Positions 1 to 9,158 of a stretch of 60,000 bases of DNA are shown here, in pieces. A program made the translations under genes and the position numbers. This stretch comes from Mesostigma viride (lineage: Eukaryota > Streptophyta > Mesostigmatophyceae > Mesostigmatales > Mesostigmataceae). Below the pieces are notes generated by a model that had not been told where the DNA came from, searched no databases, and saw nothing but the letters and a program-made list of their open reading frames with translations. The stretch lies in NCBI GenBank assembly GCA_009746045.1, contig RPFO01001363.1, forward strand, positions 1-60,000, written 5' to 3'. The first letter of the stretch is position 1; every line of letters starts with the position of its first letter.

Positions 1-83
1 ACAAGCCCCAACTCCAAACATTGCACCAATGACCCACCCACCCAAACCCAACCCCAGCCCCCTGACCCCCAACCCCATGCACC

Positions 84-214
84 GCCCGCCCCCGCCCCCG
101 CCCCCGCCCCCGCCCCCGCCCCCCCCCGCCCCCCGCCCCGCCCCCCCCGCCCCGCCCCCGCCCCCGCCCCCGCCCCCGCCCCCGCCCCCGCCCCCGCCCA
201 TGCCCATGCCCCTG
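84..214. repeat. (CCCCCG)n hexanucleotide array
   Basis: Near-continuous CCCCCG units with slips, ending in CCCATG and CCCCTG variants. The plus strand is C-rich and the minus strand G-rich. It directly precedes the CCCACG array. The proline-rich frame read through it is a by-product of the repeat. Confidence 0.95.
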
Positions 215-235
215 CCCCCGCACCCGCCCATTCTC

Positions 236-445
236 ACCCACGCCCACGCCCACGCCCACGCCCACGCCACGCCACGCCCACGCCCACGCCCATGCCCACG
301 CCCACGCCCACGCCACGCCCACGCCACGCCCACGCCCACGCCCACGCCCACGCCCACGCCACGCCCACGCCCACGCCCACGCCCACGCCCACGCCCACGC
401 CCACGCCCACGCCCACGCCCACGCCCACGCCCACGCCCACGCCCA
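236..445. repeat. (CCCACG)n array, first block
   Basis: Tandem CCCACG hexamers with scattered CCACG pentamers that shift the phase. The block is followed by a non-repetitive spacer at 446-551 that recurs after the second block. Confidence 0.95.
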
Positions 446-551
446 CCCTAGCCTCACCCCTACTCCAAGCCACAATTATACCCAAAGCCACAGCCAGAAG
501 TAGAGCGCAGCTGCAACAATAGCAGACGTAGCTGAGACACACACCTACCCA
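446..551. repeat. Spacer between hexamer blocks, copy 1
   Basis: About 106 bp of unique-looking sequence starting CCCTAGCCTCACCCCTACTC and ending in ACACACACCTACCCACG. It is closely similar to 1381-1487, roughly 85% by eye, so array and spacer together form a higher-order unit of about 935 bp. Confidence 0.85.
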
Positions 552-1380
552 CGCCAACGCCCACGCCCACGCCCACGCCACGCCCACGCCCACGCCCACG
601 CCCACGCCCACGCCCACGCCACGCCCACGCCCACGCCCACGCCCACGCCCACGCCCACGCCCACGCCCACGCCCACGCCCACGCCCACGCCCACGCCCAC
701 GCCCACGCCCACGCCCACGCCCACGCCCACGCCCACGCCCACCCACGCCCACGCCACGCCCACGCCCACGCCCACTCCAACGCCCACTCCCACGCCCACG
801 CCCACGCCACGCCACGCCCACGCCACGCCACGCCCACGCCACGCCACGCCCACGCCCACGCCCACGCCCACGCCCACGCCACGCCCACGCCCACGCCCAC
901 GCCCACGCCCACGCCCACGCCCACGCCCACGCCCACGCCCACGCCCACGCCCACGCCCACGCCCACGCCCACGCCCACGCCCACGCCCACGCCCACGCCC
1001 ACGCCCACGCCACACCCACACCCACACCCACGCCCACGCCCACGCCCACGCCCACGCCCACGCCCACCCCACGCCCACGCCCACGCCCACACCCACACCA
1101 CGCCCACGCCCACGCCCACGCCCACGCCCACGCCCACGCCCACGCCCACGCCCACGCCCACTCCCACGCCTACGCCCACGCCCACGCCCACGCCCACGCC
1201 CACGCCCATGCCAACGCCCACGCCCACGCCCACGCCCACGCCACGCCCACGCCCACGCCCACGCCCACGCCCACACCCACGCCCACGCCCACGCCCACGC
1301 CCACGCCCACGCCCACGCCCACGCCCGCGCCCATGCCCACGCTCACGCCCACGCCCACGCCCACGCCCGCGCCTGCGCCC
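552..1380. repeat. (CCCACG)n array, second block
   Basis: About 830 bp of CCCACG hexamers with CCACG, CCCACA, CCCACT and CCCATG variants. Long minus-strand frames of Gly-Val, Arg-Gly or Ala-Trp dipeptides come from the repeat and are not genes. Confidence 0.95.
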
Positions 1381-1649
1381 ACCCTAGCCTCACCCCTACT
1401 CCAAGCCACAAATGCACCGTAAGCCACAGCCAGAAGTACAGCACAGCAGCGACAATTGCAGACTTAGCCCAGACACACACCTACCCACGTCAATGCCCCT
1501 GCCCAGAGACTCGCGGCCTCATCCCACCCCCCTGCACGAACAGTTCCCAAACAAAAGAAAAGGCAAACAAAAGGAACAAGAGTAGCAAGCTGCATTGCGA
1601 GCACATATGCCAGTTCTGGTGCACATGCCAGGCCGAAAGCAACTCATGA
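1381..1649. repeat. Spacer copy 2 and unique flank
   Basis: 1381-1487 is the second copy of the spacer at 446-551. Beyond it, 1488-1649 is unique sequence with no recognisable feature, leading into the CCCCTG array. Confidence 0.8.
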
Positions 1650-1788
1650 TTGCCCCTGCCCCTGCCCCTGCCCCTACCCCTGCCCCTGCCCCTGCCCCTG
1701 CCCCTGCCCCTGCCCCTGCCCCTGCCCCTGCCCCTGCCCCTGCCCCTGCCCCTGCCCCTGCCCCTGCCCCTGCTCCTGCCCCTGCCAT
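1650..1788. repeat. (CCCCTG)n hexanucleotide array
   Basis: About 23 units of TGCCCC with single-base variants near both ends. It is the third distinct CCC-containing hexamer array within 1.8 kb. Confidence 0.95.
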
Positions 1789-2290
1789 CACCATTCTAAC
1801 CACCACACATTACGAAAAGCAAGAAGAAATTATAATAATAATAAGAAGAAATTATAAGAAGAAGAAATAATAATAATAAACAAGCACAAAGTTGACTGCA
1901 CATGCGACTGTACCAGTAGGCACGTAGCAAATTTTAGCTGCAGCTTCAATTTCAACTTCATTGCAATTGCAAGTGTGACTGCATGTGTAATTGCACTACC
2001 AATGCCTAATGCCCACTGCATGTGCCCAGTGCGAATGCAATTCAAAAGCAACATGCAATCGAAATTACAGCTGAAGCCGGCTATTAACAAAGATATTTAA
2101 AGCAGTTGTTAACTACAGAGACCCAATGAAAATGCAAATGCAATGAAAAAGCAACAGAAGTTGAAGCCACTGCCACTCTACCTGCCGACAGTAACACCAC
2201 CGCCAGCACCCACTCATATCCCAACGACAAGGAAATAGAATTGCCCAAAGCCAGACATACATTGGGACGCATAAGCAAACGGCAACGCAA
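1789..2290. other. Non-coding stretch with AAT/AAG-rich patch
   Basis: 1825-1880 is rich in AAT and AAG trinucleotides. The rest contains loosely repeated TGCAA/TGCAT words and no convincing open frame. Confidence 0.6.
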
Positions 2291-2360
2291 GCGCACATGC
2301 AAATGTATACGCAAAGGCAAAGGCAAAGGCAAACGCAAACGCAAACGCAAACGCAAGCTT
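2291..2360. repeat. AAAGGC/AAACGC hexamer tract
   Basis: Short tandem hexamers, first AAAGGC and then AAACGC. Like the arrays at the left edge it has a 6-bp period. The sequence from 2361 to 2981 shows no recognisable gene. Confidence 0.8.
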
Positions 2361-2981
2361 GTCATGTACCTACGCTTAACTGCAAACGCAAACTGTGCAC
2401 GAAGCAAAAAGATTGGATGGCCAAGATCATGGCAAATACGAGGGCCGAAAACAATCCAACTTCATCTAAATGTCCGAAATCCTCACGACGTTTCGATGCG
2501 CGCTTGAATGTCGAAGGCCTGCGCCGATTATCGATCATAAGTCGAATGTGTAATTGTCGGCTTATGAGAACTGCTTTGCGACAGTATCACGTCAGGCCGT
2601 TCCTGTGCAGCCATTTTCCCTGTGCAGCGGGTGGACAACGTTCACTTTCCGCATTATTCATGGCTATCGAAGTTAATTCTTACCGACCCCGGCTGCCATG
2701 GCCACTGGCCACGCATATCAAGTTCAGGTATTCCCGACCTGTAGCGCAGCAGATTTCTGTCGGAAGGCATCCTAAGCATCGTGATAAAAGAAATCCGAAC
2801 AATAGACATTCATGCTGCATCTAAGGACATTATGGCATTTGTATATACTGCAAGTACATGTATCGACATTGCCGTGATTGCTAACCCCGACTCACCATGA
2901 ACAGGAACTTTCCCTCTGCCTCCATGAAATGTACTTCGTGAAATGTACTGTAATACATATGATGTACTACGATGATAATCA

Positions 2982-3596
2982 TCCCAGCAAAGCCATAGCA
3001 CACCTTCCGTTTCGACCGCCATGTCGGCCACTAGTCCGGATAGCTCAATGTGCACCTGACCTTGACACTAATCGCACAAACAGCCACAATTTTGCAAGCA
3101 AGAAGACATGGCTACCTCGGCATTTCATGAAATGTACTTCGTGAAATGCATTTCGTGAAATGTACTAAGGAACGTGATTGGCCGGCGTTCGCTCGCCAAA
3201 TCTCGCAAAATGTACTAAGGCACGTGATTGGTCCCGCAAAATGTACTAAGGAACGTGATTGGCCGGCGAAGATTCTGTTTGCTGCAATTAAAATTCCCTA
3301 CAGAATCTTCGCCGGCCAATCACGTTCCTTAGTACATTTTGCGGGACCAATCACGTGCCTTAGTACATTTTGCGAGATTTGGCGAGCGAACGCCGGCCAA
3401 TCACGTTCCTTAGTACATTTCACGAAATGCATTTCACGAAGTACATTTCATGAAATGCCGAGGTAGCCATGTCTTCTTGCTTGCAAAATTGTGGCTGTTT
3501 GTGCGATTAGTGTCAAGGTCAGGTGCACATTGAGCTATCCGGACTAGTGGCCGACATGGCGGTCGAAACGGAAGGTGTGCTATGGCTTTGCTGGGA
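2982..3596. repeat. Near-perfect giant inverted repeat (297-bp arms, 21-nt loop)
   Basis: The left arm at 2982-3278 reads as the exact reverse complement of the right arm at 3300-3596, with a 21-nt loop. I found no mismatch or indel reading base by base. Pairing stops abruptly at both outer edges. Each arm carries three CCAAT-ACGT modules and the same ATG, at 3523 on the plus strand and 3055 on the minus strand, with the same first ~25 codons. It could be an inverted duplication of a promoter and first exon, a foldback element, or a hairpin-RNA source. Confidence 0.95.
3314..3409 (+). promoter_or_regulatory. Putative promoter: three CCAAT-CACGT modules
   Basis: GGCCAATCACGTTCC occurs at 3314-3328 and 3395-3409, and GACCAATCACGTGCC at 3345-3359, each followed by a TTAGTACATTT-like word. 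A CCAAT box joined to an ACGT core, about 115-210 bp upstream of the ATG at 3523, is a plausible promoter arrangement. The inverted repeat mirrors the set on the minus strand at about 3169-3264. Regulatory function is inferred. Confidence 0.45.
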
Positions 3597-4029
3597 CATA
3601 ATCGTGGCTATCTGCTTCCTGGCTTTCGCTATCATGGTGATGGGACACCATGGGAAGCGCAAGTTCGCAGCCATAGTGCTAAGCGGCAGCACCCATGCCG
3701 GCAGCCTAGTGACCGACGAGACGTTCGACTGTAAGTGCGGCCACGAGTGCATGAAGCCCATTAGAATATCACATCTCCAGGCATTGCGAAGCGCCTGGTT
3801 TTCGCCCGGGCGGAAGCAAGAGGACAGGAAGGCGGCGATAAAGCAGCAGCTGCACCAGGGGGGGTACGACGCCATAACCACGATGTCGTCATCTACTCGT
3901 CACAAGTTCGTTCATGGCGCTGGTTTTCGGTTCGTTCTCGACGGGGGAGTCAAGGATATGAACATAGGGTTTGTGACCCCTTTTCACTTTCGCGTTTCAC
4001 TTTCGAGGCGGCCTTCAGGCACTGCCTGA
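3523..4029 (+). CDS. Hypothetical protein, Cys-motif, possibly spliced
   Basis: This is an open frame of 168 codons whose ATG lies inside the right arm of the inverted repeat. Residues ~26-42 are hydrophobic and could form one membrane segment. Further on is a C-x-C-x3-C motif followed by a basic helix-like stretch containing GRKQEDRK. A GTAAGT site at 3731 could be a splice donor, so the real protein may differ. Downstream, 4037-4180 (in another frame, after a possible AG acceptor at 4035-4036) encodes a protein-like stretch ending NPKKP-stop and could be its last exon. Cys motifs of this style occur near the N-terminus of some eukaryotic DNA-transposon proteins, but I cannot assign a family. 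The minus-strand mirror starting at 3055 shares the first ~25 residues. Confidence 0.4.
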   Translation: MHIELSGLVADMAVETEGVLWLCWDIIVAICFLAFAIMVMGHHGKRKFAAIVLSGSTHAGSLVTDETFDCKCGHECMKPIRISHLQALRSAWFSPGRKQEDRKAAIKQQLHQGGYDAITTMSSSTRHKFVHGAGFRFVLDGGVKDMNIGFVTPFHFRVSLSRRPSGTA

Positions 4030-4337
4030 AAATTAGCAACCACGTTTGGAACTCTTCGGACCACCTGTGAAACTAATCACATTTGATGATGTGCTGGCGG
4101 GCCTGGGCATCGCATTTGAGCATTACTTCGAGCAGGGCTCAACAAGCTCGATTCGCCAACTCAACCCGAAGAAGCCCTAAGCTGCGGTAAGACATATATT
4201 TGTGTGGATGGCTCTTGATATCATGCTGAATTTCTAGTCTTCTCTAGGTGGACAGTTCATGTGCAGCCATACAGGTCATCCATGTGTGTTTTAACCATGT
4301 TGCATGTGCCACAGATATTATGAGCAGTATTTACTAA

Positions 4338-6218
4338 GTGTGCTGGAGTCGTTGTTGCATGCTTGTTGTATTTCACAGTTCACGCCTGCATGAACGCATC
4401 GTTGATACTAATGATTATTCATATTGCATGACTGTTCTATTGGGGACGCCGCGCTTGATGTCACAACGTGGCCGAAAGGGTGCATCCACCGCTGACGGCC
4501 GGTGGGTGAAATCGATGGACGCATTTCCGAAGAAGCCAGCCGCGGGCCACACCCATGGCGCGGGCGGGGGCGCGGGCGGGGGCGGGGGCGGGGGAGAAGG
4601 CGCGGGTGCGGGCGCGGGCGCCACCCAAGACGCGGGCGCGGGCGCGGGCCCGGGCGGGGGCGGGGGCGGGGGCGCAGGCGCCGGCGCGGGTGCGGGCGCG
4701 GGCGCCACCCAAGGCGCGCGCGCGGGCGCGGGCGGGGGTGGGGGCGCAGGCGCCGGCGCGGGTGCGGGCGCGGGCGCCACCGCCGACTTGGATGATGAGC
4801 CAGCAACCGAAGCCGAGAGGGAGAGGCACCGCTCTTCGAAGGTGTTCGATCTCGAAGTGTTTTGGGGCCCGGATATGACCGTGTATGTCCGCTGGCGCCT
4901 AGCCGCATCGGAGACGTTGGTAAATGCACCGGTGAACAAGTGGCAGCCCACAGGGCCTAATGGCGAGGCTTGTGACGGGGTCACGCCCATTGGGTACACC
5001 CCGCAGGGAGATCCTGTCTATGGGTGCCTCCTCATAGAGCGTGGCAAGGCCCCCAAAGGAAGTCCTGGTCTAGTGCCGCTTTTTGAATGGGACGAGGGCG
5101 GTGCCAGGAGATGTACCTGCGCTAGCCTTCACAGCCTTTTTCCTGACATCGTCGCCGCTGAGAAGCAGCAGTTGCTGGACGGATGGATTGAGCAGGTGCC
5201 AAAGTCCGTGGAGGATGTGCGTGCCAACAACGAGAATCTGTTCGACATCATGGAGCAAAAGCTCAAAGAGAAGCGTGAACTGCAAGCGAACAAGGCGGTA
5301 CCCTTACCGCTGCGATCTGCAGGCGACCAGTCGGTTGCGCGGGCAACACGAGCACTGAGGCTGCCCATAAAACAAGTAATCTCACACGTCGCTTGCCCTG
5401 CCCGCGAGATTCAAGCGCAGATCAACCGCGCATGTGCGCCCGCTGCGCGAGGGAGCACATCAACGGCAACGCCCGCTTTGCGCACACTGATTTCCGGCAG
5501 GCACACCTTCAAGGTGAATGGAAGCCTCATACGACGCAGCGACCTACTCGTTGTTAAGCGGCCAGCCGTCACCTGCGGGCAGGGAATGCCGTGGGCACCA
5601 CACATGCTGGTGAAGGTCCTTGATCTGGAAGGCGATCGCACGGAGCGTGACAGCATTGTCGCCTCTCCTTACTACGCACCGTCGTGGACGGGCCAGTTTT
5701 CTAGAGTGACATTAGGTGGCGGCAGCGCAGGGATGACGGTCCCCATTTCTGATGTACACCTGCAGCACTGGACAGTGGGCGGTACGGCAGAGGTGCACCA
5801 GCCTGAGCTGATCAGTACCGGCAAACTGTCAGCTGCCACGGTGGCGGCGTTGAAAGAGCACCCGCAGATTGACTTTGAGCATTACAAGACTGCCACCGCC
5901 GCCAGGGCAGCAGCAAAGGATGACTGCAATGCCTACTTTGCCGAGCATGGAGCACGTGCGCTTATCGGGATGCGCCTGTGTGCCCTGTTTCCGGGGATAG
6001 CGAGGAAGAGGGAGCGCTTCCATGGCTGGGTCACTAAGGTTCAGGAAAGGGGAGGTCACCTGCTCATCAAGGCGATGTGGGCTGATGGGCAGTATGAGGA
6101 CTATCATGCCCTGGCGGAGGTGACGCAGTTCGTGTGCGGCTGCCCACACCCAGTCGAGGCATTTGGCCGCGCTCGCTTCTTTCCACAGGAGCTAGGCTGG
6201 CACCGTGAACGCAGGTGA
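4338..6218 (+). CDS. Hypothetical protein, Gly/Ala-rich tract and Tudor-like C-terminus
   Basis: This is the longest non-repetitive open frame in the window, 626 codons. The first codon of the frame is GTG, so translation more likely starts at an internal ATG (4359, 4428 or 4458) or the frame is entered by splicing at the AG at 4377-4378, which follows a T-rich stretch. A GTAAGA donor candidate lies at 4187. Residues ~74-150 are an almost pure Gly/Ala tract encoded by G/C-rich repeats. Residues ~150-540 look like ordinary globular sequence, including VFWGPDMTVYVRWRL and LQHWTVGG, but match nothing I know. Residues ~541-600 have the spacing of a Tudor/Agenet-like fold: IGMRLCALFPG, FHGWVTKV, then LLIKAMWADGQYEDY. 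That suggests a chromatin or methyl-mark reader, or a transposon-encoded protein. The function is unknown and the domain call is tentative. Confidence 0.6.
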   Translation: MCWSRCCMLVVFHSSRLHERIVDTNDYSYCMTVLLGTPRLMSQRGRKGASTADGRWVKSMDAFPKKPAAGHTHGAGGGAGGGGGGGEGAGAGAGATQDAGAGAGPGGGGGGGAGAGAGAGAGATQGARAGAGGGGGAGAGAGAGAGATADLDDEPATEAERERHRSSKVFDLEVFWGPDMTVYVRWRLAASETLVNAPVNKWQPTGPNGEACDGVTPIGYTPQGDPVYGCLLIERGKAPKGSPGLVPLFEWDEGGARRCTCASLHSLFPDIVAAEKQQLLDGWIEQVPKSVEDVRANNENLFDIMEQKLKEKRELQANKAVPLPLRSAGDQSVARATRALRLPIKQVISHVACPAREIQAQINRACAPAARGSTSTATPALRTLISGRHTFKVNGSLIRRSDLLVVKRPAVTCGQGMPWAPHMLVKVLDLEGDRTERDSIVASPYYAPSWTGQFSRVTLGGGSAGMTVPISDVHLQHWTVGGTAEVHQPELISTGKLSAATVAALKEHPQIDFEHYKTATAARAAAKDDCNAYFAEHGARALIGMRLCALFPGIARKRERFHGWVTKVQERGGHLLIKAMWADGQYEDYHALAEVTQFVCGCPHPVEAFGRARFFPQELGWHRERR

Positions 6219-6269
6219 TGGCACCCACATAGACGATGCCGTCCCTGCTGTGCACAGTGACAGTGAAGG

Positions 6270-6432
6270 CGGGGAGGAGGAGGAAGAGGGAGAGAAAGAG
6301 GGGGAGAAAGAGGGGGAGGAGGAGGGGGAGGAGGGAGAGGGGGAGGGAGAATGGGAGGGGGAGGGGGAGGAGGAAGAGGGAGAGGGAGAGGGAGAGGAGG
6401 ATGCGGAATGGGAGCCGGGGATGACTGGTAGA
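6270..6432. repeat. GGGGA/GAGGAG purine tract
   Basis: About 160 bp of almost uninterrupted G and A just after the preceding stop codon. It could adopt triplex or quadruplex structure. The region 6433-6862 shows no recognisable gene. Confidence 0.85.
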
Positions 6433-6862
6433 TGAGACGGTGCCATCTACCGGCGCATGGAATGAAGTGGTAGACAAGTTTACTCATGGTTGTCGGCAAG
6501 TAGAGCATGCACGCCTGGCCTAGCTGAATTTAAATCAATGAGTTGAGTTTGGAGAGGCTGCATTTTGCTTGGATGAAGAATGTGTTAGCATGGCCAAACT
6601 TTTATGGCTTGTAGCCAAATCCTCTTGGGGTATGTGCACAGTGTACTAGCGGTGTTGTGCAATTGCGAGGATTCCTGTCTTGTAGCGATGTGGCCTCTCA
6701 CCCTGCAGCCTGGTAGATGTGTGGCATGCAGCCACCCATCATTGGTCATCCGATCTGGTGTGATTTGCATTTGCACACCTTGTATTAAGGCCATGATATG
6801 ATGATGTCTTGTTATTTTTAATGTGTATATGCGAAAAGAGGCATAATATGCTTGTATATAGT

Positions 6863-7620
6863 GCTAGCAAATGTCACTACCTTTACCTATGCCTGACCTT
6901 ACAAGTTGAGGATGGTCTAATGTAGTGGCAAACAGGTTATTTACAACAATTCACAGTTTTCTGACATAGTTTGAGGCATACTTACCAAAATGCTTGAAAA
7001 AGGCAAAAATTGCACCATTTATGCTAGCAAACGTCACTATTTTGAGATCAAACTGGGCCCAAACTTGGCCCATGGTCTAATCTAGTGGTGTTAGGTTGCT
7101 TCCAACATTTCATAGCTTTCTGACATAGTTTGATATTGTTTAGTAGCTTACACTGAGCAAAATGCTTGAAAATGGCAAAAAATGCACCATTTATGCTAGC
7201 AAACGTCACTATTTTGACGTCAGACTGAGCCCAAACTTGGCCCATGGTCTAATCTAGTGGTGTTTAGGTTGCTTCCAATATTTCATAGCTTTATGACGTA
7301 GTTTGATATTGTTTAGTAGCTTACACTGAGCAAAATGCTTGAAAATGGCAAAAAATGCAGTATTTATGCTAGCAAACGTCACTATTTTGAGTTCAGATTG
7401 ACCCCAAACTTTGTGCATGGTCTATTCTAGTGGTAATTAGGTTGCTTGCAAATATCCATGATGGTTTGACGTGATTTAGTACTGTTTCCTATTTATTACT
7501 ATTTAATTTAACAAAAAATGACAAAAATGTACCTTTATTGCTAGCAAATGTCACCAAGATGACGTCCGATCGATACCAAACTTTGTACGAGGTCTATTTT
7601 GGTTGCAAACATCATGCATG
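6863..7620 (+). repeat. Tandem satellite, ~172-bp monomer, about 4.5 copies
   Basis: The landmark GCTAGCAAA recurs at 6863, 7023, 7195, 7368 and 7540, with spacings of 160, 172, 173 and 172 bp. Monomers share the words AACGTCACTATTTTGA, CCCATGGTCTAATCTAGTGG and AAATGCTTGAAAA. Middle copies are very alike, outer copies more diverged, and the last is truncated. It is A/T-rich and non-coding. Confidence 0.9.
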
Positions 7621-7696
7621 ACAATTTTCAGCATAAAAAGACAAACTTCGGTACGAAGTACATTTTGCGTGCTGGAGTACATTCTTAATGGCTGGT

Positions 7697-7905
7697 AGGG
7701 GGGGCTGGAAACAGCTTGCTTGATCAGCTAGGGCGTGTGTTTCAAGCCTAACTGGCCGCCGGGAGTGTCTAGTGGTGAGCGCCATTGCTGCGATTGCTCT
7801 CCCACCATTTACGAGTCCTGACATGCCCGCAAATGGAAAATCACTGAAAAGGTCTAGCTAGCTAGTCAGTCATTACGTTAGCCCATGCCATGATTCCAAA
7901 CCTTT
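7697..7905 (+). repeat. R1 dispersed repeat, internal fragment
   Basis: Matches 17385-17570, 48560-48745 and 52285-52470. Shared words are GGAAACAGCTTGCTTGATCA, GGGAGTGTCTAGTGGTGAGC and CACTGAAAAGGTCTAGCTAG. It runs straight into ORF1 copy A at CCAAAC/CTTTCC, making a chimeric junction. Confidence 0.85.
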
Positions 7906-9008
7906 CCAGGTCGATGATCACGACTGGACCAACATGTCTCCGTCCGATGCTCTGTGGTGCATCTTCTTTGGGGACTACGCCTCGCTTTACGACCTGTGCC
8001 TCCATCTCCACGACAACAATCGCCTCCTCCTCCCTGACGGCCGCCGCTGGAACAACATCAGCACGCTGTTCGGGTGCGCCCGCCCCCAAGTCCAGCACAC
8101 CATCCTCATCTCCCAAGGTTCTCCAGCGCTCTGACGGCGAGATCTGGGCTCCATCCATCTCCGCCCCCGCCCTCGATCCGTTCCATCCTCACAGAAGCCT
8201 TTCAGCAGCACGTGACCCCCCTTGCTGCTGACGTCGCAGCATTGGGTGGTCCGCTGGCTGCTGAACTTCCTCACCTCACCGCCACCTCCACTGCCATTTC
8301 CGCCTCCACTGCCGACATCAAAGCCCAGCTCTTCGACCTCGACCAACGCCTTCAAGCCACCGCCAACGCCCTTGAGAGCTTGCATGACACCGCCGGCCTC
8401 ACCGCCCAGGCGGTGAAGGACATCGCCGCCCAGCCGGCGCCTGCTGGCCCGGCCGGCGATGCTGACCCTCCACCTGGGCGGACTTGCTTAAGCAGCACAC
8501 CACCTCCACCATCTCCACCATCTCGGCACAACTCAAGCAACAAGCCCTCGACCTTCGCGAGGAAGCCGACATCGCCCGGCGCAGCCACAATGTCATCGTC
8601 ATTCGTCAAGCACTTCGACCAGCCGCCGGCAGGTGAGAACTCCACGAGCCTTCTTGAGGCATTTAAGCGCGCCATTTTTGCCCCCATGTTACTCACTGGT
8701 GAGCTGGACATGTCGGCTGTCCGCCTCCCCCGCGCGCGGGGGAAGGCTGGCCCGGCACCCGTGCTCCTCACCCAGTTTAAGTACATGGCGGACAAGCTGG
8801 CGTTCCTTTGGGCCGCAAGAAGCTCTCGGAGACTCGCTTCACGCTGGATGACGACTTGACCCTGGCCCAGCAACAGCGGCGACGCGAGCTATGGCCGACC
8901 TACCTTCAGCTCCGGCAGGGCGCAAGGGGGAAGCCGGTATACTGGAGGGGGGCGGTCATCCACGTTGACCACAAGCCCTGGCAGCCCCCTGCTGCCACCT
9001 CAGACTAG
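7906..9008 (+). pseudogene. ORF1 copy A: L1-like retrotransposon ORF1 protein, frameshifted
   Basis: This encodes an ORF1-type RNA-binding protein of a non-LTR retrotransposon. The N-terminal part (from 7934) contains CIFFGDYASLYDLCLHLHDN. A Ser/Thr/Ala-rich heptad-like region follows (AELPHL, ADIKAQL, LDQRLQ), probably a coiled coil. The C-terminal part, DDDLTLAQQQRRRELWPTY, resembles the RRM-linked region of L1 ORF1 proteins. Frame changes are needed near 8100 and near 8810, so the copy is broken. The 5' end is cut where it meets R1, and the 3' UTR is separated by a ~4 kb insertion. Paralogues lie at 45400-46275, 46448-47813 and 48918-50320. The identification rests on motif style and paralogue conservation. 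Confidence 0.75.
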
Positions 9009-9009
9009 G

Positions 9010-9158
9010 AATATATATTTAATAATATAATTACTTACAGCAGAGTGAAATCACTCAAACCAAAGCAAACGCCCAGCTATAAACCTCTATACAGAGCCAT
9101 GTCAAATCTCTATACTACGATAAGACCAATGGAAACTCCTAACGGGAGGAACCTAATA
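9010..9158. repeat. Left arm of ~149-bp inverted repeat flanking LINE-C
   Basis: Reverse complement of 11068-11215 with about four mismatches and one indel. The outer edges of both arms are AATATATATT-like. The stop codon of the reverse transcriptase frame lies at the inner edge of this arm, so the arm is also its 3' UTR. Confidence 0.92.

Noticed and set aside
234-1427. Minus-strand frames of Arg-Gly, Ala-Trp and Gly-Val dipeptides
   Set aside because: Translation of the CCCACG hexamer array; no non-repeat coding sequence attached.
2810-3055. Minus-strand 81-codon gene starting in the left palindrome arm
   Set aside because: It shares the first ~25 codons with the frame at 3523 only because of the inverted repeat and then runs into unrelated sequence; reported as part of the palindrome instead.
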